Shown one piece after another: positions 1 through 5,050 of a DNA stretch of 5,050 bases. Every line of letters starts with the position of its first letter. Position 1 is the stretch's first letter. The notes under the pieces are model-generated. The model saw only the letters and a list, made by a program, of their open reading frames with translations, searched no databases and was not told where the DNA came from. This DNA comes from Clostridia bacterium (GTDB taxonomy: Bacteria > Bacillota > Clostridia > UMGS1883). The stretch covers positions 1-5,050 of the forward strand of contig JAFSBF010000208.1 in NCBI GenBank assembly GCA_017441965.1. The letters run 5' to 3'. The translations under genes were made by a program, and so were the position numbers.

Positions 1-2868
1 GTGATATACGTCACTTAAGGAAAGCGTTTTATCACTGCTTTTATAATCTACAATCCTCACAAATTTTCCGCTTTCTCCGTCGGGCATTGTAAGTGTAAAT
101 TCATCGGCACGGTCAATTCTGCCCCGAAGAGTAACGGTTTTTCCGTCATCAAGCTTTATCTTCGTAGGTTTAAAGCATCCGTCCTCGTCAAAGCTTATTT
201 CGTAGCCTAAGGGTACAAAATCACTTTTTACAATATGACGGCGCAGGACATAGACAGACTGCACTGCCACACGGCAAAGTCTGTCAAAGAGTGCTTTTAT
301 TCGTGGGATTTCAAGCATTTCCCCGTTAACGCTGCATAAAACTTCTTCAAGTATTACGGGTGTATTTATACGTATGAAATCATTATCTATACTGTGCCAT
401 GTGAGGGGATTTCCATATTCATCCGTACTCTCTGAAACAAATCGGGAAAATCTGTCCAGAAAATCGTGCAGGAAAGAGCCGCTGTCCGAAACGCTGACCT
501 CAAATGTTCTTTTAGGCTCAAGCTTTAATAAATATTTTGCAAAATAGGAGAACGGGCATTTATTATAGCTTTCAAGTCGGGTGACACTTGTTTTCATATT
601 ATCACCGAGAACCTTGCTTATAAGCTCTTCGTCAATGGGTGAAGATGCATTTTCAAAGCGTGTCATCAAAAGCGCATCGTTAAGAAGCGGTGCGTATACT
701 TCGTCATTACAAAAATAATATGCCGCTGCACTCATAGCAGGGGAAAGAGGCTTTTTGCCAAGTGCATATTCACGTATTTTACCACACAGCATATCAAAGA
801 CCGCTTTTTTCGCAGTTATCATCCTGTCGTCATCGGGAAGGGAGATAAGGTCGTCTGCATATGGAATGTCGGGGAAAAGGGTACGTATGCGTCCCACAAT
901 TTCTGACGGTAAAAGTGCATTTGAACTGCTGTCCTGAGCAGCGTAGCTCAGATACAGATACTCACCTGCGCACGTAATGGCATCATAGATAAGAAGCTGC
1001 TCGCTCTGCGCCAACGTGGCAAGTGACGGGGGCATATGAATACCCATTTTTTCAAGCTCTGCCTTATCCTCGTCGGTAAAGAGACCGCCCTCACTTGGCG
1101 AAGAGGGAAATACACCGCTGTTTGCACCGACAAGAAATACTGCGCGTGCGCCGTGCCCCTTTATTCTGTCAATAGAACCGAGAGTAACACAGTCTGAAGA
1201 AACGGGGATTGTGCCTATTTCAACTGTCTTAAGACCTGCCATTACAGTTGTGTGAAACTGATTGAGTGTAAGCTCCTTTTCACCCATAACCTCGCATATA
1301 TCGGTGAAAATATCGACTAAGATATTATAAACCTGCTTTGTCTGCAGTGCATAAAGATTTTCCCCGTCTTCCTCAAGAGAGGTTGCGTAATTTTCAATTT
1401 TCTCCCTAAGAGAAATCTTTTCAAAGAAATCAAAAAGGTGACGGCAGGTGTCTTCTACACGAGCCTTTTTTTCTATCGCACAAAAAAGACCAAAAAGCGG
1501 TGTGTAAACTCTTTCCCTGAGGGCGTTGATTTTTTCAAGCTTTTCTTCTGTAACTGCTTTTGTGAGCGCAGAATTTTCAGCATCATATACACCGCTTTTT
1601 GCATAAAACGGGTTCTTCCACGAAAAAGGACGGATGCCGAATGCAAGGCAGTAGTTTTCAAGCTCGTCCGCCTCCTCGCGTGAAAGGGGTGAAAACGGGC
1701 TTTTAATATAGCTGAAAATATTTTCATATGTAAAACCGCCTGCCGCAAGGTCAAGTATGCTTGTGATGAAAAGTGTCACGCAGTGCGAAGAAAGCGGAGA
1801 TTTTTTATCAATAAATACGGGAATATCGTAAAATGGGAAGATGCGTTCTACAATTCCTTTATACAAATCGGCATCACGTGCAATAATCGAAATATCACGG
1901 TAACGAAGACCTTTATCACGTACAAGGCGCACAATATTTCTCGCCACGTGGTGAATTTCAGAAAATCTGTTTTTTCCGCAGAAAACTGATAAACTGCCGT
2001 CGCTTCCTGCAAACTGTGCACTCTCATCATCAAAATAGCATTTTTCAAGGTGCTTAATCATTGGCTTTGCACCGTGCATAGCGCCTTCAATTTCAATCGG
2101 TGTAATGATAGCGGTGCCACACTCTTTCGCAAGCCTTAAAAGTGTATTATATGTACGGTTAACCGTATCAAAGGGGAAAGAGCCGTCTGTACATAGTGAA
2201 ATGCAGACTGTCTGTGCACGGCAGAGCATTGCTTTAATACATTCATATTCACTCGGGTCAAAATCTGAAAACTGGTCAATATATATTTTTTTGCCTGAAA
2301 GGTAGTCGCAATCTTCGTCCAAAAGCACGGATGCAAGCACGGATAAGGTGTCGTTTTTATCACTAACACCTGCCTCTTTCAGGCATTCATTATATTCTTC
2401 ATAAACAGTAAGGGCGTCAGAAAGCTTTTTCTTTAAAAGAAGGTCATCCGTTCTTTCTATTGCACGGGAAAGCATAGGTGCAGTTATGCAGTAGCGTTTA
2501 AATGTTGTAATAAGCGATGCGGCGGTATCGGCAAGGTCACTCTTTTTAACAAGTCCGTCAAAAAGTTTGAGCTTTTCCGCCCTGATGGAATTTGCTAAGT
2601 AGCTTACAAGCATCTGAAAGGATGCATCGTCAGAAATGAATTTCGGGGCACCGTATTTTGAAAAAACCAAGTCTGCAAGACGCATAAAGCTAAGCACCTG
2701 CGGATTTCCGAGACCTACCACGCCAAATGCATCAATAAGCTTTTTTTCGGCAGAAAATGAAAACTGTTCAGGAACAATGTAAACGCAATCGCTATTTTCC
2801 TCCATATCACCGAGCATATATGTTGTTTTTCCGCATCCACCGCGGCCTAAAATTATCCTGAGTGACAT
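1..2868 (-). CDS. addB: ATP-dependent helicase/deoxyribonuclease subunit B (AddB), 3'-truncated by window edge
   Basis: AddB partners AddA in the cytoplasmic helicase-nuclease that resects double-strand breaks for RecA loading; it is the Gram-positive counterpart of RecBCD. The frame is open for all 956 codons visible. Seen in order: a Walker A P-loop at residues 8-15 (GRGGCGKT); the AddB-typical VPEQFSF segment close behind; IDQFSDFDP at about 197-205; VFLVGANSGVFP at 577-588; Cys771 in NKCPFSYF, which matches the first ligand of the family's [4Fe-4S] cluster; and the RecB-type nuclease core GRIDR (916-920, Asp919) followed by IVDYKSS (Asp941, Lys943). The other three cluster cysteines lie near the C-terminus and fall outside the window. 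Bacillus AddB is roughly 1,170 residues, so about 200 are missing. The ATG at 2868 is preceded by AGGAGGGG (2880-2873) at good spacing, and the P-loop sits right after it, so the start is well supported. addA is expected next, beyond the left edge. The gene looks intact and ordinary. Confidence 0.96.
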   Translation of the reverse strand, partial: MSLRIILGRGGCGKTTYMLGDMEENSDCVYIVPEQFSFSAEKKLIDAFGVVGLGNPQVLSFMRLADLVFSKYGAPKFISDDASFQMLVSYLANSIRAEKLKLFDGLVKKSDLADTAASLITTFKRYCITAPMLSRAIERTDDLLLKKKLSDALTVYEEYNECLKEAGVSDKNDTLSVLASVLLDEDCDYLSGKKIYIDQFSDFDPSEYECIKAMLCRAQTVCISLCTDGSFPFDTVNRTYNTLLRLAKECGTAIITPIEIEGAMHGAKPMIKHLEKCYFDDESAQFAGSDGSLSVFCGKNRFSEIHHVARNIVRLVRDKGLRYRDISIIARDADLYKGIVERIFPFYDIPVFIDKKSPLSSHCVTLFITSILDLAAGGFTYENIFSYIKSPFSPLSREEADELENYCLAFGIRPFSWKNPFYAKSGVYDAENSALTKAVTEEKLEKINALRERVYTPLFGLFCAIEKKARVEDTCRHLFDFFEKISLREKIENYATSLEEDGENLYALQTKQVYNILVDIFTDICEVMGEKELTLNQFHTTVMAGLKTVEIGTIPVSSDCVTLGSIDRIKGHGARAVFLVGANSGVFPSSPSEGGLFTDEDKAELEKMGIHMPPSLATLAQSEQLLIYDAITCAGEYLYLSYAAQDSSSNALLPSEIVGRIRTLFPDIPYADDLISLPDDDRMITAKKAVFDMLCGKIREYALGKKPLSPAMSAAAYYFCNDEVYAPLLNDALLMTRFENASSPIDEELISKVLGDNMKTSVTRLESYNKCPFSYFAKYLLKLEPKRTFEVSVSDSGSFLHDFLDRFSRFVSESTDEYGNPLTWHSIDNDFIRINTPVILEEVLCSVNGEMLEIPRIKALFDRLCRVAVQSVYVLRRHIVKSDFVPLGYEISFDEDGCFKPTKIKLDDGKTVTLRGRIDRADEFTLTMPDGESGKFVRIVDYKSSDKTLSLSDVYH

Positions 2869-2898
2869 TTTGCCCCTCCTCTCTAAGTAGTTAATTTA

Positions 2899-2927
2899 AT
2901 TATACAATATTTTGCGTGTTTTTGCAA
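2899..2927 (-). promoter_or_regulatory. Sigma-A-type promoter of addB
   Basis: Read on the minus strand, the -35 element TTGCAA (2927-2922) is separated by exactly 17 nt from a perfect -10 TATAAT (2904-2899). Transcription would begin near 2892, giving a short leader of about 24 nt that holds just the AGGAGGGG ribosome binding site. No operator or structured leader is visible, so addB is probably expressed constitutively. Confidence 0.8.
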
Positions 2928-2937
2928 CCTATAACTC

Positions 2938-2972
2938 TTTTGTTTGTTTTTTTACATATTTTGTTTGTTTTT
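2938..2972. repeat. Two 14-nt T-rich direct repeats spaced 21 bp
   Basis: TTTTGTTTGTTTTT occurs at 2938-2951 and again, identically, at 2959-2972. The 21-bp period is two helical turns. The pair lies between the divergent promoters: just upstream of the riboswitch -35 box (2977), and some 11 bp or more upstream of the addB -35 box. Phased T-tracts of this kind can bend DNA or serve as an UP element for the RNA polymerase alpha subunit. They could also be a protein binding site, but no known operator was recognised. Confidence 0.6.
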
Positions 2973-2976
2973 GTAA

Positions 2977-3005
2977 TTGACGAAAATGCACTTATATGGT
3001 AGTAT
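2977..3005 (+). promoter_or_regulatory. Promoter of the cobalamin-riboswitch transcript
   Basis: A -35 box TTGACG (2977-2982, five of six consensus bases) is followed after 17 nt by TAGTAT (3000-3005, four of six). Predicted initiation is near 3012, about 16 nt before the first stem of the riboswitch. This gives a leader of about 380 nt ahead of the coding start. TATGGT at 2995 was considered as a -10 but is too close to the -35 box. Confidence 0.7.
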
Positions 3006-3027
3006 TTAAAAGAATAATAAATTCACA

Positions 3028-3205
3028 CAATGTGTCATATATACCGTGTGGGTATATATGGTGAAAAGAGAATTGGGTGTAAATCCCAAACGGAACTGCC
3101 GCTGTAAGCGTCTTAGGATATATTTCGTGACGAAAGTCGGTCACTGAGGAATTGGGAAGGCTGAAATATATCTGTCTGAGGGCGTAAGTCAGAAGACCTG
3201 CATTG
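3028..3205 (+). promoter_or_regulatory. Cobalamin (B12) riboswitch aptamer
   Basis: This RNA domain binds adenosylcobalamin or another corrinoid and normally turns off downstream expression. The family's conserved blocks appear in the right order: GGTGAAAAGAGAAT (about 3059); the hairpin TTGGG-tgtaaat-CCCAA (3073-3089) with its GGTGTAAATCC core; CTGCCGCTGTAA (3096-3107); TCACTG (3141-3146); GGGAAGGC (3154-3161); and the B12 box AAGTCAGAAGACCTGC (3186-3201). Supporting stems are the closing P1 CAATGT (3028-3033) with GCATTG (3200-3205), a perfect 10-bp hairpin 3036-3060, CTTAG (3112-3116) with CTGAG (3176-3180), and a perfect 10-bp stem 3117-3126 with 3163-3172. The exact P1 boundaries are my inference. 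Subclass (adenosyl- versus methyl/aquo-cobalamin) cannot be settled by eye, though the large peripheral arm at 3117-3172 suggests the classical class I type. Confidence 0.95.
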
Positions 3206-3212
3206 GGGGTGT

Positions 3213-3246
3213 CGCACTCTGCCACAAATTTTGGCAATAGGGTGCG
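3213..3246 (+). promoter_or_regulatory. Expression-platform hairpin holding the antiterminator strand
   Basis: CGCAC (3213-3217) pairs with GTGCG (3242-3246). The stem continues through a T-G wobble and a C-G pair into TGCCA (3220-3224) with TGGCA (3232-3236), leaving a 3-nt bulge at 3237-3239 and a loop CAAATTT. It starts eight bases after the aptamer's closing stem. The segment TGCCACA (3220-3226), mostly within this stem, is the exact complement of TGTGGCA (3296-3302), the 5' arm of the downstream terminator. The hairpin therefore plausibly works as an anti-antiterminator: when it forms, the terminator is free to fold. Assignment to the ligand-bound state is inference. Confidence 0.65.
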
Positions 3247-3250
3247 GTTT

Positions 3251-3272
3251 GTATTTGCTGTGCGGCAAATAT
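3251..3272 (+). other. Second leader hairpin
   Basis: TATTTGC (3252-3258) pairs perfectly with GCAAATA (3265-3271), with an extra G-T pair outside and a 6-nt loop TGTGCG. It lies between the antiterminator hairpin and the terminator. CGGCA (3263-3267), partly in the loop, is complementary to TGCCG in the aptamer loop at 3097-3101. A loop-loop (kissing) contact of the kind known for cobalamin riboswitches is therefore possible, but this is only inference. Confidence 0.45.
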
Positions 3273-3294
3273 GAAGATTAACACAGGCACACAG

Positions 3295-3318
3295 CTGTGG
3301 CATAGCCGCAGTTTTTTT
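3295..3318 (+). terminator. Rho-independent terminator of the riboswitch
   Basis: CTGTGGC (3295-3301) pairs with GCCGCAG (3305-3311) in a 7-bp GC-rich stem with one G-U wobble and a 3-nt ATA loop, followed directly by seven T residues (3312-3318). It sits between the aptamer and the coding start, as expected for transcriptional control by premature termination. Its 5' arm can alternatively pair with 3220-3226, and its 3' arm can alternatively pair perfectly with CTGCGGC at 3332-3338. Confidence 0.85.
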
Positions 3319-3331
3319 GTTTTATGCATTT

Positions 3332-3371
3332 CTGCGGCAGGGAGGTGTAAAACAAAAAAATGCGGCATTAA
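3332..3371 (+). other. Post-terminator leader with an unpartnered Shine-Dalgarno-like sequence and a 3-codon ORF
   Basis: AGGGAGGTG (3339-3347) is the strongest ribosome-binding-like sequence in the leader, but no good coding start follows at normal spacing. The GTG overlapping it is followed at once by TAA. The next ATG (3360) is 14 nt from the GGAGG and encodes only Met-Arg-His before TAA (3369-3371). CTGCGGC (3332-3338), immediately upstream, is the perfect complement of the terminator's 3' arm. This may be a ribosome standby site, a minimal leader peptide or chance; no function is claimed. Confidence 0.3.
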
Positions 3372-3376
3372 TTTTG

Positions 3377-3382
3377 AAAGGA
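3377..3382 (+). promoter_or_regulatory. Ribosome binding site that decides the start at 3391
   Basis: AAAGGA at 3377-3382 lies 8 nt before the ATG at 3391. It touches the in-frame ATG at 3382 and so cannot serve it, and it is too far from the in-frame ATG at 3400. This favours 3391 as the initiation codon, although automated callers may choose 3382, which adds three residues (MKK). Confidence 0.6.
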
Positions 3383-3390
3383 TGAAAAAA

Positions 3391-5050
3391 ATGTCACAGA
3401 TGAAAAGACTATTGTCAATTTTGCTTATCCTCATAATGATAAGCTCGGTTTCGGGAATAAATGTAACGGCAACAGAGGAAGGCACAGTTTACGTTACGAT
3501 TGAAAACACAACATTTCCCGAAGGGGAATGGAGCGGAAAGCTCCTTGATGAATTTGAGGTGGAGCTTAGCAGCAATGATGCAACAATGCTGGGTGTAATT
3601 CGGGAGGCATTAGAAAGAAATGATATAACATACAGCGGACTTGATGAAAATTATATCACAGATATAGGAGGTCTGTGTGAATTTGATGCAGGCGGAAACG
3701 GCGGCTGGATGGTAATGCTAAATGACTGGTTTATAAATGCCGGAATAAGTGAATTTTATGTTTCTGACGGGGATGTAATCGCCATCAGGTATACAAGCAG
3801 CGGCTTTGGCACTGACCTTGGAGGAACGTGGGAAAACAACGAAAAAACGCTTGATGCAGTTTCCTTTTCAGAGGGCGAGCTTAGTGAGGATTTTTCACCC
3901 GAAAAATTTGAATACACATTGCTGCTTTCTGAAGAAACAGAGAGTGTTAAGGTAACGCCTACGGCAACAAATAAAAATTTCCAGACAAGAAATTATCTCA
4001 ATACACAAGTGTCAGAAGGTGAAAACGGAAAGTATATTGAAGGGGAGGAGACTTTTGAAAGCTCAATATCCGGTCTTGCAGTGTGGGAAGAGCTGCCCGA
4101 AAATATAAATTATTACAAAAGAACACAAGCCGTTCCCGTAAATGACGGAGACGTAATTTTGGTTGCCTGCGGTCTGCCTTACTGGAACAGTATGAATAAT
4201 GGGGAATATGGAAGCGGGGCAGAGAATGTAGATGGGTGTGTATACAGATTTACTGTACAAAAACCTAAAGCAGATGAAATAACAGTTGACATAGGCGTTT
4301 ATGACTATACTGCAGGTACATATAAAGAACAAAACAGTGATAAAACAGTGTGTGCAAGTGAAAATGGTATTATTTTTGAAATAAATGATTTTACCGTAGA
4401 GAAAGGCACGACGGCAATGGATGCTTTCAAAAAGGCTTTTGAAAGTGTTAATAAAAGCTATACTCTCAATGAGCAGCATAATTATATCAGTGCGGTAGGT
4501 GAGCTTGGTGAATTTGACTGTGGCGGAGAAAGCGGCTGGATGTATAACGTCAATGATGAATTTAAAATGCAGGGCGCAAATGACTATGTTTTAAATGATG
4601 GTGATTTTTTAAAACTGCACTATAGCGTAAAAGGTTGGGGAACAGATATAGGCAGCTATTTTGAAGGCACACCTGTGGTGGAAAAATTATCTCTTGCAGA
4701 TGCAGTGATAACTGTCGGGGAAGAAAGCATTACCGGCGGGGATGGCAGTGCACAATCGCCTTTTATTATCCCTGTTACAGTAGGTGCAGATACAGACATA
4801 ACATCGCTTGTTATGAATATAGAAAGCTCACTGCACGAAAATTATCTTTCCATTGCGCAGGGGGAGGGTCTTGGCAACATACTTAGCCCAACAAACTATA
4901 CTGATGATGTCACGTTTGCGATAGAGACGCTTGACGGCTCATTAAAGAGCTATTATACAGTAAAGGTAACCAAGGAGCAACCGTCTTCGGGCGGAGAAGA
5001 TGCTAATGACAGTGTATCCGATGCACCCTCCGTTCCAAGTGGAGGCGGAA
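3391..5050 (+). CDS. Exported DUF4430 (transcobalamin-like) repeat protein under B12 riboswitch control, 3'-truncated by window edge
   Basis: Probable cell-surface or secreted corrinoid-binding protein; 553 codons are visible with no stop. Residues 1-27 form a signal peptide: Met-Ser-Gln-Met-Lys-Arg, a hydrophobic stretch 7-20, and a likely cleavage after VTA (25-27). Residues about 32-145 are a first DUF4430 domain, with a helix-like NDATMLGVIREAL (62-74), FDAGGNGGWM (98-107), SDGDVIAIRY (125-134) and GTDLG (140-144). Residues about 154-291 resemble the cadherin-like beta-sandwich family: LDAVSFSEGEL, FSPEKFEYTL, then DGCVYRFTVQK at the end, longer than usual. Residues about 297-421 are a second DUF4430 domain, with TTAMDAFKKAF, FDCGGESGWMYNVND (375-389), NDGDFLKLHY (402-411) and GTDIG (417-421). 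Residues about 433-529 form another beta-rich module ending in a YYTVKVTKE strand. A Ser/Gly/Pro/Asp-rich linker starts at 531, so more domains or a wall anchor probably follow. DUF4430 is related to the C-terminal domain of animal transcobalamin and intrinsic factor, which matches the riboswitch. Domain calls are by eye; B12 binding is inferred. A role on another cofactor-bearing ligand or as an adhesin remains possible. Confidence 0.88.
   Translation, partial: MSQMKRLLSILLILIMISSVSGINVTATEEGTVYVTIENTTFPEGEWSGKLLDEFEVELSSNDATMLGVIREALERNDITYSGLDENYITDIGGLCEFDAGGNGGWMVMLNDWFINAGISEFYVSDGDVIAIRYTSSGFGTDLGGTWENNEKTLDAVSFSEGELSEDFSPEKFEYTLLLSEETESVKVTPTATNKNFQTRNYLNTQVSEGENGKYIEGEETFESSISGLAVWEELPENINYYKRTQAVPVNDGDVILVACGLPYWNSMNNGEYGSGAENVDGCVYRFTVQKPKADEITVDIGVYDYTAGTYKEQNSDKTVCASENGIIFEINDFTVEKGTTAMDAFKKAFESVNKSYTLNEQHNYISAVGELGEFDCGGESGWMYNVNDEFKMQGANDYVLNDGDFLKLHYSVKGWGTDIGSYFEGTPVVEKLSLADAVITVGEESITGGDGSAQSPFIIPVTVGADTDITSLVMNIESSLHENYLSIAQGEGLGNILSPTNYTDDVTFAIETLDGSLKSYYTVKVTKEQPSSGGEDANDSVSDAPSVPSGGG

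Noticed and set aside
755..2369. Several open frames of 60-93 codons on both strands inside the left gene
   Set aside because: All fall within the 956-codon AddB frame, which carries recognisable motifs from end to end. None has a family resemblance of its own.
1..2868. Possible frameshift or internal stop in addB
   Set aside because: Every codon of the frame was read and no stop occurs. Motifs stay in one frame from the P-loop to the nuclease core.
2951..2979. Alternative plus-strand promoter TTTACA with TAATTG
   Set aside because: The -10 match is poor, and the TTGACG-17-TAGTAT pair immediately downstream is clearly better.
3290..3299. DNA palindrome CACAGCTGTG as an operator
   Set aside because: It overlaps the terminator's 5' arm, lies far downstream of the promoter, and is explained by the RNA hairpin.
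2992..3303. 103-codon open frame on the minus strand
   Set aside because: It lies antisense to the B12 riboswitch and its conserved RNA blocks, has no recognisable domain and no convincing ribosome binding site. The RNA structure explains this region fully.
3189..3485. 98-codon open frame on the minus strand
   Set aside because: It overlaps the expression platform, terminator and signal peptide region on the opposite strand. The hydrophobic-looking translation is a shadow of these.
4063..4479. 138-codon open frame on the minus strand, hydrophobic and apparently membrane-like
   Set aside because: It is entirely antisense to the DUF4430 protein, whose domain motifs read through cleanly. The hydrophobic translation is a by-product of the opposite strand's charged codons, and no ribosome binding site or promoter was seen.

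Overview
The window reads as chromosomal DNA from a low-to-moderate GC Gram-positive anaerobe, most likely a member of Clostridia. This rests on strong AGGAGG-type ribosome binding sites, A/T-leaning codons, consensus sigma-A-type promoters, an AddB-type recombination nuclease (not RecBCD), and an exported multidomain protein behind a cobalamin riboswitch. No ribosomal RNA or other taxonomic marker is present, so the placement is an inference.

Layout: two genes diverge from a shared intergenic region, and both run off the window. The left 2.87 kb (minus strand) is the first 956 codons of addB, the ATP-dependent nuclease subunit B of the AddAB double-strand-break repair enzyme. It is open throughout and has its own promoter (TTGCAA-17-TATAAT). 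About 200 C-terminal residues lie outside the window, and addA would be expected to follow.

Bases 2869-3390 hold the two divergent promoters, a 21-bp-spaced pair of T-rich direct repeats between them, and a long (about 380 nt) leader on the plus strand. The leader contains a cobalamin (B12) riboswitch aptamer (3028-3205), a large hairpin, a second hairpin, and a strong Rho-independent terminator (3295-3318). A perfect 7-nt complementarity joins the first hairpin to the 5' arm of the terminator. This gives a complete transcriptional switch model: B12 bound leads to termination, and B12 absent leads to antitermination.

From 3391 to the window end (plus strand) the riboswitch controls an exported protein with a signal peptide, two DUF4430 (transcobalamin C-terminal-like) domains, a cadherin-like beta-sandwich between them, another beta-rich module, and the beginning of a Ser/Gly/Pro-rich linker. 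The B12 riboswitch and the duplicated transcobalamin-like domains together point to a surface or secreted corrinoid-capture protein made when B12 is scarce. This is the most interesting element of the window. No mobile elements, CRISPR arrays, tRNAs or rRNAs were seen.
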